Source of the DNA: Echinicola jeungdonensis
GTDB taxonomy: Bacteria; Bacteroidota; Bacteroidia; Cytophagales; Cyclobacteriaceae
DNA length: 64,000 nt
Assembly (NCBI RefSeq): GCF_030409905.1
Contig: NZ_JAUFQT010000001.1
Coordinates: forward strand, 2,999,001-3,063,000
Direction of reading: 5' to 3'
The notes beneath the pieces are model-generated. The model searched no databases. It was not told the origin of the DNA and worked only from the letters and a program-made list of their open reading frames with translations. Of the stretch, positions 28,413 through 37,002 are shown piece by piece (the stretch's first letter is position 1; each line of letters opens with the position of its first letter). The position numbers and the translations under genes are program-made.

Positions 28413-29609
28413 TCAGGTAGATAAGCCATTGAAAGGGTTGAAATTGTGTCTTTTGGCATTGATGCCAATGGCCCGGCAAACGGTCTTATCGCCGTATTTG
28501 ATATTGATGCGGTCCAGGGCCTGATAGAGGCGGACACTTTCCTGGGTGTCTTCAAAGAGATTGATCTGATAATGACCATTGACCAAAGCGCTGAAGCGAA
28601 TACCGATCAGACGGATGAGCAACCTTCTATTATAGAGTTTGCGGAAGAGCTCTTTGATGATAGGGATCAGGGTATGGTCGGCCGCGGTGTAGGGGATACG
28701 TTGTTGCATGGTATGGGTGTCAAAGTCCGAATAGCGGATCTTTACACTGACACAACAGGTTAACTGTTTCTTTTGGCGGAGCTTGGTAGCCAATTGCTCG
28801 GCCATCGCCACCAAAGTAGCTTCCAGCTTCGGCACATCAATGGTATCCTGGCTGAAAGTGGTTTCTGTGGAAATGGACTTAGCTTCAGTATAGGGCACAA
28901 CTGGGCTTCTGTCGATGCCATTGGCCTTGTTCCAGAGTATCCGTCCATTTTTGCCAAAAGCACTTTCCAGGAGTTCTTCCGGCATGATCTGAAGGGTGTG
29001 GATCTTTTTGACCCCCATGCCATGAAGGGTATGGGCTGTCTTTTCCCCAATCATGGGGATTTTTTTGACCGGTAGGGGAGCCAGAAAGGGTTTTTCTGTT
29101 CCATAGGGGATTTCTTTTTCATTGTTGGGCTTGGCCTCTCCGGTGGCGATTTTGGAGACGGTTTTGTTTTCTGAAAGCCCCAGGGATATGGGTAGCCCGG
29201 ATTCGTGGAGGATTTTTTGGCGGAGTTCGTGGGCCATTTTAAAACAACCAAAGAAACGGTCCATGCCAGTGTAATCGATATAAAATTCATCGATCGAGGA
29301 TTTTTCGAACAAAGGCACTTGCTCCCGGATGATTTCAGTGATTTCATGGGATTTCTTGCTGTACCGTTCAAAGTCTCCTTTGATAATGATGGCTTCTGGG
29401 CACAGTTGCCGGGCAATCCGCATGGGCATGGCCGAATGTACCCCGAAAACCCGGGATTCATAGCTGCATGAAGCCACCACGCCCCGGTCACCGGTGCCGC
29501 CGATCAGTATGGGTTTTCCTTTCAGCTTATCGTCAAATAGCCGCTCTACGGATACAAAGAAGGAGTCCAGATCCATATGTACAATGCTTCGCTGTTGGGA
29601 AATGTTCAT
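28413..29609 (-). CDS. dinB: DNA polymerase IV (Y family)
   Basis: Pol IV carries out error-prone translesion synthesis. The 398-residue protein has the catalytic MDLDSFFVSVE (D13), the SYESRVFGV finger region, the SSIDEFYIDYTG motif (D107, E108), helix-hairpin-helix segments (KKIPMIGEKTAHTLHGMGV), and a little-finger domain. The usual C-terminal clamp-binding peptide QLxLF-like segment may be YQINLFED near 355. The length is normal. The start is ATG 29609. A large inverted repeat lies immediately upstream (29613-29650) and may be an operator for damage control. Confidence 0.95.
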   Translation of the reverse strand: MNISQQRSIVHMDLDSFFVSVERLFDDKLKGKPILIGGTGDRGVVASCSYESRVFGVHSAMPMRIARQLCPEAIIIKGDFERYSKKSHEITEIIREQVPLFEKSSIDEFYIDYTGMDRFFGCFKMAHELRQKILHESGLPISLGLSENKTVSKIATGEAKPNNEKEIPYGTEKPFLAPLPVKKIPMIGEKTAHTLHGMGVKKIHTLQIMPEELLESAFGKNGRILWNKANGIDRSPVVPYTEAKSISTETTFSQDTIDVPKLEATLVAMAEQLATKLRQKKQLTCCVSVKIRYSDFDTHTMQQRIPYTAADHTLIPIIKELFRKLYNRRLLIRLIGIRFSALVNGHYQINLFEDTQESVRLYQALDRINIKYGDKTVCRAIGINAKRHNFNPFNGLST

Positions 29610-29612
29610 ATT

Positions 29613-29650
29613 GTAAATTTAGTAAACATTTACGTGTTTATTAAATTTAC
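29613..29650. promoter_or_regulatory. Long near-perfect palindrome at the dinB start: candidate operator
   Basis: Arms 29613-29628 (GTAAATTTAGTAAACA) and 29635-29650 match at 15 of 16 positions around a 6-base centre TTTACG. It begins three bases upstream of the dinB ATG, so it overlaps the 5' leader/promoter zone. Such symmetry suggests binding of a dimeric repressor. Confidence 0.6.
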
Positions 29651-29898
29651 TTTTTGGTTAAGGTCAGAAAAGATGACAGCTGGTGTCGTAATATGTGTGG
29701 GGAGAAAAAAGGTGTTTTTTGCAACAGGATTTATAGGGGGTGTTGGAAAAGGAAGTGAGTTAAAATGAATTGGATAGGGAAGAAAGTTGCCGTCAAAGCG
29801 GAAAACCTCTCTATTTCCTTGTCGTTTGAATTTACGGCTTTACTTTGCATCCATTAAGTTGGAAAAGCCGGAAGGAAAAAGGAAAATAGATCAAAAAA

Positions 29899-30351
29899 AT
29901 GTCTACAGGTAACAAACAAGAAATTGTCATCCGGGAAGGTAGTATTGCCGAGGTACTGTCCTTAAGGTTAGCCATTCCAGAATTTGAGAAGCCTTTTGGA
30001 GATGAGGTTTATGCGGAAAGGTTGAAGGGTAAAAATTATTTGATATTGGTGGCCGAGTCTGCCGGGAAACTGGTGGCCTTTAAGGTGGGATATGCCTTGG
30101 ATGATCAGGTTTTCTTTTCCTGGATGAGCGGGGTGTTGCCTGCATTCAGGAGAAATGGAATTGCCAATATTTTGGCAGATGTACAGGATAATTGGGCTCG
30201 CAAATCGGGTTTTTCCAAGTTGCTTTTTAAGGCCAGGAATAAATATGCATCCATGATTCAATTTGGTTTAAAACGGGGATTTTTAATTGTGGATTTGGTC
30301 AAGGCTCCCGAGCCTGAGGAATCTAGAGTAATAATGGAGAAACTATTGTAA
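29899..30351 (+). CDS. GNAT-family N-acetyltransferase
   Basis: A 150-residue protein with the GNAT fold: ILVAESAGKLVAFKVGYALD (strands 2-4), then the acetyl-CoA pyrophosphate-binding V-LPAFRRNGIANILAD (RxxGxA, about 91-105) and KLLFKARNKYASMIQFGLKRGF in the C-terminal half, a pattern of small-molecule acetyltransferases. The acceptor cannot be read from the sequence. It starts at ATG 29899, 248 bases from the divergent dinB region, and stands alone. Confidence 0.88.
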   Translation: MSTGNKQEIVIREGSIAEVLSLRLAIPEFEKPFGDEVYAERLKGKNYLILVAESAGKLVAFKVGYALDDQVFFSWMSGVLPAFRRNGIANILADVQDNWARKSGFSKLLFKARNKYASMIQFGLKRGFLIVDLVKAPEPEESRVIMEKLL

Positions 30352-30456
30352 TAGTAGTGGTTAGCTAGATAATAGAATCAAGAGGAAAGAGTAAAGATGA
30401 AAAACAATAGGGAATTAAGGATGGAAAATTCTGCTTCCATGTTTCGATTTGAGGAA

Positions 30457-30550
30457 TACAGATCCCTTGAAATCTGTAGGTCGGGATTTTCAAATCCAGA
30501 CCAGCGCATTTTTTTCATTGTTGGTCGATAAAGTTTGTGTCCTCAACAAC
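30457..30550. repeat. Palindromic intergenic element, copy A (REP-like)
   Basis: Three nested stems follow each other: TACAGAT/ATCTGTA (30457-30463, 30472-30478), GGTCGGGATTT/AAATCCAGACC (30479-30489, 30492-30502), and TTGTTG/CAACAA (30518-30523, 30544-30549) with GTGTCCT in the loop. It shares sequence and layout with the element at 28267-28371. Confidence 0.6.
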
Positions 30551-30597
30551 CCACCGATCACTGATTACTGGTCAAAAGCAATCATGGTGTCAAACAA

Positions 30598-30624
30598 AAA
30601 AGCCTCCCGGAAACCGGAAGGCTT
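30598..30624 (-). terminator. Terminator of tRNA-Leu
   Basis: On the minus strand the stem AAGCCTTCCGG/CCGGGAGGCTT (one mismatch pair) is followed by TTTTTT. It lies a few bases downstream of the tRNA 3' end. Confidence 0.85.
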
Positions 30625-30628
30625 GATG

Positions 30629-30712
30629 TGCGCACGAGAGGATTCGAACCTCCACGCCCGTAAGAGCACCACCCCCTCAAGATGGCGTGTCTACCTGTTT
30701 CACCACGTGCGC
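30629..30712 (-). tRNA. tRNA-Leu (anticodon GAG)
   Basis: The 84-base class II tRNA folds with acceptor arms GCGCACG/CGTGCGC and D arm TGGTGAAACAGGTAGACACG. The anticodon stem-loop is CCATC-TTGAGGG-GGTGG with GAG at 34-36, followed by a long variable arm and the T arm GGAGG-TTCGAAT-CCTCT. The discriminator base is A. No CCA is encoded. Confidence 0.97.
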
Positions 30713-30866
30713 GGGATAGGTTTGCAAAAGTAGAAATATATCCCTTTTGCTCCAAATATCCAGCCTATATTTATTTTCAAAAACCATGACTATGGTTTGT
30801 AATGGCTGATTTTCTTGGCTTAAACTTTCTTAATTTTCATGTTTCATTTTTCCCATCTTATGTTTT

Positions 30867-31469
30867 TTAAAAGCCTAATTCAAGTTGGTCCGGAAGCAAT
30901 TTGAAAGATTTCCTGTGCAGTGGGGTGGGGCCTTTTTCCGAAATGCCTTTCCGGTGTTGCGGGGTGGGGTAGCCAGCATTGGTTTCCCAGCCGTATCCCG
31001 GGTAATCCAAGGCCCATTTAGCCATTAATTGGTCCCTATGGACTTTTGCCAAAATAGATGCTGCCGCAATGCTTGCAAATTTCCCATCTCCTTTAATAAT
31101 GCAATCATAAGGTATGTCCAGATCAGTTTTAAAGCGATTACCATCAATCAGTAAATGATCAGGCCGTACCTCCAATGCTTTTACCGACCTGGACATGGCA
31201 AGAAAAGATGCATTCAAAATATTGATTTCATCTATTTCTTCCACGCTGGCCTCGGAAATGGCCCAGGCCAAGGAATTGGATTTTATTTCTTCAACAATGT
31301 TTTCCCGGTTGGTTTTAGTGAGTTTTTTGGAATCGTTAATCAGGTCATTGGCATAGTCAGCAGGGAGGATGACCGCAGCGGCCACCACTGGGCCACTCAA
31401 GCATCCCCTGCCTACTTCATCACAACCAGCCTCCAATCGATTAATTTTTAAATACGGCAGTAGGCTCAT
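30867..31469 (-). CDS. rnhB: Ribonuclease HII
   Basis: RNase HII cuts the RNA strand in RNA-DNA hybrids and at single ribonucleotides in DNA. The 200-residue protein has the first acidic motif EAGCDEVGRGCLSGPVVAAAV (around residues 13-33; D17, E18), the second acidic residue in LLIDGN, and GDGKFASIAAASILAKVHRD with the third. The length is normal. Its ATG at 31469 overlaps the end of the GH63-like gene by 29 bases, so they are probably co-transcribed. Confidence 0.95.
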   Translation of the reverse strand: MSLLPYLKINRLEAGCDEVGRGCLSGPVVAAAVILPADYANDLINDSKKLTKTNRENIVEEIKSNSLAWAISEASVEEIDEINILNASFLAMSRSVKALEVRPDHLLIDGNRFKTDLDIPYDCIIKGDGKFASIAAASILAKVHRDQLMAKWALDYPGYGWETNAGYPTPQHRKGISEKGPTPLHRKSFKLLPDQLELGF

Positions 31470-34128
31470 CCTTTTTAACGGCTTTCTTAACGGCTTTCTT
31501 ATTTCTTGGAAAATATTTGTGGATCATTTCAGCTACCAAACCGGTCCAGCCAGTTTGGTGTGAGGAACCCAAACCTTTTCCAGTATCCCCATGGAAATAC
31601 TCATGAAACAATATATAATCTTTAAAGTGGGGATCATCTTGCATTTTATTGTAATCCGCGTAAACAGGTCTTTTCCCTTCCTTGTTCCGGGTAAAGATTT
31701 CAATGTTTCTTCTGGATAATTCCTTGGCAATAAGGTCCATGGTGAGGAATCTTCCGGATCCAGTAGGGTATTCTATTGGGAAATCCCCTCCGTAATAAAA
31801 GTTGAATTTCTTGAGTGATTCGATAATCAAGAAATTAACCGGGAACCATATTGGCCCCCTCCAGTTGGAATTTCCACCAAACATTCTGGTGTTTGATTCC
31901 CCAGGAGTGTATTTGACTGTATGTTCTACTCCATTTAATTTCATGGAGTAAGGGTGTTTTTCATGGTATTTGGATACCGATCTTACTCCGTAATCCGAAA
32001 GAAATTCGTTGGGATCCAGTACTTTGTTGAGGATGCTTTTCATCCGGTGTCCCCGTAATAAGGAGAAAAGGTGTCTTTTATCCTTACCTGGTTCTATCCA
32101 GTTGGAAACCAATGAGGCCAATTTGGGTTTTTCTTTCAAAAAGAAGTCCAGCCTTTTCTTGAATTCGGTAAGATCCTCGAACATTTCTTCCTTGATGGGT
32201 TCTACTGCAAATAGGGGAATGACACCCACGATGGATTTTACCTTCATCATTTTTGGGCTTTTGTTGTCAATGTGAAGAACATCATAGAAGAAATTGTCTT
32301 CATCATCCCAAAGGCTGATATTGTCCCCTGATATATTGTTCATGGCCCCGGCAATGTAAAGGAAATGCTCCAGGAATTTATTGGCAATATATTGATAGAC
32401 CTTGTTAAACTTGCAAAGCTCCAAAGAAATCCGCAGCATGTTTAAGCAAAACATGGCCATCCAGGATGTGGCATCTGCTTGTTCCAATCTGGCGCTGAAT
32501 TTGTCCACATGGCTACGGTCAAATAAGCTGACATTATCCAGCCCTAAGAAGCCTCCTTCAAAAATATTCTGGTCATAACTGTCTTTTTGGTTGACCCACC
32601 AGGTGAAGTTGAGCATTAGTTTATGAAGTGCTCTTTCCAGGTATTCCTGGTCTCCCTTGCCGTTTATCTTTCGGTCTATCTGAAAGACCCGCAAAACAGC
32701 ATAGGCATGGATTGGAGGGTTGACATCATTAAAGTTCCACTCATATGCTGGTATTTGCCCATTGGGGTGCATGTACCATTCACTCAGAAGGGTGAGCAAT
32801 TGATCTTTTGCAAATTCTGGATCCATCCTTACCAATGGGATACAATGGAAGGCGAGGTCCCAGGCAGCATACCAAGGGTATTCCCATTTGTCTGGCATGG
32901 AAATGATGTCATAATTCTGCAGGTGCCGCCATTTATGGTTTCTTCCCTTTTTTCTTTCAACAGGAGGAACATACCGGCCCGGATCTCCTTCCAGCCATCT
33001 TTCTACATTGTAATAGTAAAATTGCTTGCCCCACATCATTCCGGAATAGGCTTGCCGCTGGATGTTTCGCATTTCAGGATCTGTCACATGGCCTTGGAGG
33101 TCTTCAAAGAATTCATCTGCATCATTTTTCCTCATTTGGAAGATGTCCTCACAATCATTGAGAGATTTGGCGGAAACCTGGTGACGCATCCTGAAAGTTA
33201 CTTTTTCGGAGCCTCCGGCAGGAATTGTGATTTGATACAAAGCGGCAGCTTTTGTGCCCTTTTTCTTGGGGTTGAGGTGCTCCTTATCCCCATGGATGAC
33301 ATAATCATTGATGGCATCCTTAAGGTACTTTTTTTGGTTGTCTATATGGTATAACCTTTCCCGGTTGGACTCATTATCGCAAAATAAAAGCTCGGGATTT
33401 CCACCAAACTGGAAATGGTATTTCCCTGATTTAGGAGAAAATGCTTTTATCCCGTTTTTCCCTTCCTGGGTCAAATTAGGCATAAAGGGTTCATGGCCGG
33501 TAAACCAAGTTTTCCGGAACCAAATGGTAGGCATGACCCAAATGGTTGCATCTTCTTTACCTCTGTTATGTATGGTTGCTTTGCAGACAATATCTTCTAC
33601 ATCCTCTTTGGCATATTCAATAAAGATGTCAAAATAAGCATCGTCATCAAAAATACCGGTATCTAGAATTTCGTACTCAGGATCATTTTTACCCCTCTTG
33701 GCATTTTCGTCCACAAGTAATTGATAAGGAAATTCGGCCTGTGGGTATTTGTACAGCATTTTCATATAGCTGTGGGTAGGAGTAGAGTCCAGGTAATAAT
33801 AGATCTCTTTTACATCTTCTCCATGGTTTCCCTGGTTTCCCGTAAGACCAAAAAGCCTTTCTTTGATCATGGGGTCCTTTCCGTTCCAAAAAGCCCAAGC
33901 TATACATAATTTCTGTTTATGGTCACTGATGCCACCAATCCCCTCTTCTCCCCAACGGTAGGCCTTGCTACGGGCATCATCATGGGTGACATTTTCCCAA
34001 GCTGCGCCATCCGGGCTGTAATCTTCCCTGACTGTTCCCCATTGTCTTTCAGTAAGGTACGGTCCCCACTTTTTCCAGTGCTTGACATTTTTCTTATCTT
34101 CCTTGAGTTTTTTTCGCTCTATATTCAT
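31441..34128 (-). CDS. GH63-like (MGH1-type) glucosidase
   Basis: An 895-residue glycosidase resembling the GH63/MGH1-like family, with an (alpha/alpha)6 barrel in the C-terminal half. Recognisable segments are EDYSPDGAAWENVTHDDARSKA, GGISDHKQKLCIAWAFWNGKDP, PDKWEYPWYAAWDLAFHCIPLVRMDPEFAK (parts), LSEWYMHPNGQIPAYEWNFNDVNPP, and GGNSNWRGPIWFPVNFLI. There is no signal peptide, so action on a cytoplasmic alpha-glucoside such as a compatible solute or storage sugar is likely. The last residues KKAVKKAVKKDEPTAVFKN form a basic tail encoded by a 12-base direct repeat. The substrate cannot be assigned. Confidence 0.85.
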   Translation of the reverse strand: MNIERKKLKEDKKNVKHWKKWGPYLTERQWGTVREDYSPDGAAWENVTHDDARSKAYRWGEEGIGGISDHKQKLCIAWAFWNGKDPMIKERLFGLTGNQGNHGEDVKEIYYYLDSTPTHSYMKMLYKYPQAEFPYQLLVDENAKRGKNDPEYEILDTGIFDDDAYFDIFIEYAKEDVEDIVCKATIHNRGKEDATIWVMPTIWFRKTWFTGHEPFMPNLTQEGKNGIKAFSPKSGKYHFQFGGNPELLFCDNESNRERLYHIDNQKKYLKDAINDYVIHGDKEHLNPKKKGTKAAALYQITIPAGGSEKVTFRMRHQVSAKSLNDCEDIFQMRKNDADEFFEDLQGHVTDPEMRNIQRQAYSGMMWGKQFYYYNVERWLEGDPGRYVPPVERKKGRNHKWRHLQNYDIISMPDKWEYPWYAAWDLAFHCIPLVRMDPEFAKDQLLTLLSEWYMHPNGQIPAYEWNFNDVNPPIHAYAVLRVFQIDRKINGKGDQEYLERALHKLMLNFTWWVNQKDSYDQNIFEGGFLGLDNVSLFDRSHVDKFSARLEQADATSWMAMFCLNMLRISLELCKFNKVYQYIANKFLEHFLYIAGAMNNISGDNISLWDDEDNFFYDVLHIDNKSPKMMKVKSIVGVIPLFAVEPIKEEMFEDLTEFKKRLDFFLKEKPKLASLVSNWIEPGKDKRHLFSLLRGHRMKSILNKVLDPNEFLSDYGVRSVSKYHEKHPYSMKLNGVEHTVKYTPGESNTRMFGGNSNWRGPIWFPVNFLIIESLKKFNFYYGGDFPIEYPTGSGRFLTMDLIAKELSRRNIEIFTRNKEGKRPVYADYNKMQDDPHFKDYILFHEYFHGDTGKGLGSSHQTGWTGLVAEMIHKYFPRNKKAVKKAVKKDEPTAVFKN

Positions 34129-34326
34129 GAATTCTTTCCGATTCGTACCAGCCCCTAATTTACAAGATTTTACAAAAACAAATTCCCAAACCCTGTAAGG
34201 TTTTAGTGTGAAAATTACAATTAGGTTTTTAAATCGATTTCGATAGGTGAAATCTTTTGTAAATATGTTAAAAAATATAAGTGAATTTTTTAAAAAGTTG
34301 AAAAAAATTTGCTAATAATTTCTAAT

Positions 34327-35457
34327 TTATTTAGAAATGGCTCTATGGGGTAAGTAATTTGTAATTTTGTTGATGATTTTATTTTCTTTAATTATCTCCT
34401 CTATTTTAATTTGAAGTTGGGCGTGCCAAGCAGGGAAATAATCCGGAAGTGAAAAACCCTGGTCAAGGTATTCTGTGAAAAGTTTGAAGTCAAAACAATG
34501 GTGCTGGATGCCCGCACCTGCCATTTCCCCATCCAAAGCATTACAGGCTTGTTCGTATTGCCCTTTTACAGGGACCATCATCACAGGTTTTCCCAGATAC
34601 ATGGCTTCACAAATAGATTCAAAGCCTGCGGTGGATACCAAGCCTTTGCAAACAGCCATTTTTTGGAGGAACAATTGATCATCAATGGGGTAAAAAGAAA
34701 CATTGGGCAATGGCCTATAGCATTCTGGGCTTCCCTTTTTATCCCAAAAGGCCACAATTTGAATTTCTGGATGCTTTTGACCAAAGCTTATTACTTCCTC
34801 AGCATAACCTGGGTTGACCATATAGGTCAAAATAAAATCCCCTTTTAGGGGAGTGATATTTTTTACGGATTCCCTGAGTAAAGGAGGTATTATTTCCAGC
34901 CTTGGATTGTTATGGGAAGGCATTTCCTGAAAAGACAAAGCCAGCATTTTACTTGCTCCCAAAGCCGTAAGCCAGGTGTTGATCTTGAATAAATATTTAT
35001 GAAAAAATGAATGGTTGGCAAAGGGAAAGTGTGGGTGATAAATCAAATATTGATGTCCTATTGTCCAAAAAGCTGCATTTGGCTTATTAAGGGCATTATA
35101 AATGCCTCCTAAAACATCATAAAAATTAATAATAACTTCAGGGTTTTCTTCTTGAATGACCTGATCTATTAGGTGAAGGCTTTTTTTGAAGTGATTGATT
35201 TTTAATAAGTTTTTTTGGATTGTTGCTCCAATTTTTATGGACTTGTCCTTTTGATCCGTGAAAAAGTTAGGGCTTTCGAAAGTTTTAAGCTTTGACCCCA
35301 GGTTTTTGAGGACAAAATCCGGGATTTTCCTTCTACTGCTTTTACCAATCAAAACCTTTTGAACCTGGTGACCGGCATCCATTAAAATTTGATGTAGGGC
35401 AATGGCTTGGGTCATGTGGCCCCGGCCTTCACCCTGTACGATAAATACAAGTTTCAT
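34327..35457 (-). CDS. Glycosyltransferase, MurG/MGDG-synthase-like fold
   Basis: A 376-residue GT-B protein. The N terminus VFIVQGEGRGHMTQAIAL is a glycine-rich loop as in MurG and related transferases. The C-terminal donor-binding part has LVSTAGFESICEAMYLGKPVMMVPVKGQYEQACNA (in parts), with the GFES and GKPVMMVP and QYEQ motifs. There is no signal peptide. It lies two bases after the phosphoesterase gene upstream, so they form a pair. A role in glycolipid or envelope sugar synthesis is inferred; donor and acceptor are unknown. Confidence 0.85.
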   Translation of the reverse strand: MKLVFIVQGEGRGHMTQAIALHQILMDAGHQVQKVLIGKSSRRKIPDFVLKNLGSKLKTFESPNFFTDQKDKSIKIGATIQKNLLKINHFKKSLHLIDQVIQEENPEVIINFYDVLGGIYNALNKPNAAFWTIGHQYLIYHPHFPFANHSFFHKYLFKINTWLTALGASKMLALSFQEMPSHNNPRLEIIPPLLRESVKNITPLKGDFILTYMVNPGYAEEVISFGQKHPEIQIVAFWDKKGSPECYRPLPNVSFYPIDDQLFLQKMAVCKGLVSTAGFESICEAMYLGKPVMMVPVKGQYEQACNALDGEMAGAGIQHHCFDFKLFTEYLDQGFSLPDYFPAWHAQLQIKIEEIIKENKIINKITNYLPHRAISK

Positions 35458-35459
35458 GA

Positions 35460-36329
35460 CTAGATCCGAATTGGAGGGCTGTCCAGATCATCATTTTTCC
35501 TGTCAAAAGCCACGGTTTTATAGGCCTCAGATTCTGGGAAAGGAATGACATTGTCAGGTTCCGGCCTGCAAAAATCAATTTCATTATAAAAAATTAATTG
35601 CCAATTTCCATCATGGTCTTCCGCCAAAGCACTCATGGTTTCTACCCAGTCTCCGGAATTATGGTATTCTATGCCATCTATAATCCTTGATTCTGCTTTG
35701 TGGATATGTCCGCAGATAATTCCATCGCAACCTTTAGCTTTGGCCATCATGGCCAGCTCCTCCTCATATTTGTCTATATAGGATACGGCAGATTTTACTT
35801 TTCCCTTTAAGTATTGGGAAAGTGAAAAGTAAGGTAGCCCTTTTTTTCTACGGTGGTAATTAACTTGTCGGTTAAGCCAAAGCAAAAAGGTATACCCAAT
35901 GTCTCCTAGGTAGGCTATCCATCTCAAGTTGGTGGTAATGCTATCAAAAATATCCCCATGGAGCACAAAATATTTCTTTCCCCTGGATTCATAAATCAGG
36001 TCTTTTTGGATGGAGAGGTTTCCGACCTCGAGGGGGAGAATTTGATCCAAAAAATCATCGTGATTTCCCCTGAGATAAAATACTTTAGTTCGGTCATTGT
36101 CCATCATTTTCAATATCCTATTAAAAAACCTGGTGTGTTTCCTTTTCCATGTTCCAGATTTTTTCAATTGCCATCCATCAATAATATCCCCATTAAGGAT
36201 AAGGTTGTCACATTTGTGTTTTTTTAGGAAACGGACGACTTCTTTAGCCTTTGACCCTTTTGTGCCAAGGTGGATATCGGAAATGACAATGGTCTTAAAT
36301 TGTGTTTTCAAAATTTTCCGCTTTTGCAT
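35460..36329 (-). CDS. LpxH-like metallophosphoesterase (289 aa)
   Basis: A calcineurin-like phosphoesterase with all metal motifs: VISDIHLGTKG (first D-x-H), NLILNGDIIDGW, FYLRGNHDDFL, and CGHIHKAE. Annotation as UDP-2,3-diacylglucosamine diphosphatase is common for this subgroup, but it is longer than classical LpxH and differs from the second paralogue at 44396-45160. Its partner is the GT-B glycosyltransferase two bases downstream. A lipid-linked or sugar-phosphate substrate is likely. No signal peptide is visible. Confidence 0.85.
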   Translation of the reverse strand: MQKRKILKTQFKTIVISDIHLGTKGSKAKEVVRFLKKHKCDNLILNGDIIDGWQLKKSGTWKRKHTRFFNRILKMMDNDRTKVFYLRGNHDDFLDQILPLEVGNLSIQKDLIYESRGKKYFVLHGDIFDSITTNLRWIAYLGDIGYTFLLWLNRQVNYHRRKKGLPYFSLSQYLKGKVKSAVSYIDKYEEELAMMAKAKGCDGIICGHIHKAESRIIDGIEYHNSGDWVETMSALAEDHDGNWQLIFYNEIDFCRPEPDNVIPFPESEAYKTVAFDRKNDDLDSPPIRI

Positions 36330-36462
36330 GCAAAGTAGAAAAGGGAAGTTAACTGATGATTAATTCGTTATTATGAAATTGAGATGTTTATGAGGTTATT
36401 AGTCAGCATGCTTTATTTTCCGGAAAAATTAGGTTAAAAAATAATTAAGAACAATCAAGGAT

Positions 36463-37002
36463 TTAACCACCGCAAATCTGGCATGCAACCCCTTCCTCTT
36501 CACTGCAAAATTCCCCTTCAGTTTTTTTAAAATACCTACAACCGGAATTATGCCTGATATTCGTGTCTGTTGTTAACCAATAATTGGTATCTTCATCGTT
36601 ATTGGTTTTTTGGGGTTCATTCACATTGAAATCATCCGGCCAAACCCAAACTTTTATTTTTTGATCCAGATTTCCATATTGAAGGGCCGTTTCCAATTGG
36701 ATAGGATATTTTTGATCTTTTTCTTCTTTTTTTATCAATACAATTCCTGGTGACTTATTGGTTTGTAACCCATACCATAATGCTTGCCCAATGGCCTCTT
36801 TCCATTTTGGGGCAAAATCTACCTCTATGGCAAACTCCTCGGTCAAAATATCAACATAACCACTGGTTACAGCCACCTCTCTTTGTCCACCTAATTCCTT
36901 CTGGATTAAATCTGCATAATCCACTTCATATTTTTGGGCAACAATCTCAATATTATTAAGGAAAAATATGGCTAATAAGGTGAGTATTAGTTTGTGTTTC
37001 AT
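36463..37002 (-). CDS. Secreted protein with PD-(D/E)XK-like core and C-terminal cysteine cluster
   Basis: A 179-residue protein with a signal peptide (LILTLLAIFFLNNIEIVAQ). Residues about 30-95 read like a restriction-endonuclease-like core: E in DLIQKELGG, D in GYVDILTEEF, the E-x-K position as AIEVDFA (Lys replaced by Asp), and AIGQALWYGLQTNKSPGIVL. A C-terminal module holds HNSGCRYFKKTEGEFC and EGVACQICGG, four cysteines that could bind zinc. Active nuclease function is uncertain because of the Lys-to-Asp change. It stands alone. Confidence 0.7.
   Translation of the reverse strand: MKHKLILTLLAIFFLNNIEIVAQKYEVDYADLIQKELGGQREVAVTSGYVDILTEEFAIEVDFAPKWKEAIGQALWYGLQTNKSPGIVLIKKEEKDQKYPIQLETALQYGNLDQKIKVWVWPDDFNVNEPQKTNNDEDTNYWLTTDTNIRHNSGCRYFKKTEGEFCSEEEGVACQICGG

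Noticed and set aside
31441..31500. Short direct repeat in the GH63-like C terminus as a mobile element trace
   Set aside because: It is a 12-base coding repeat (KKAV-type tail) without inverted ends or a transposase; simple tail expansion explains it.
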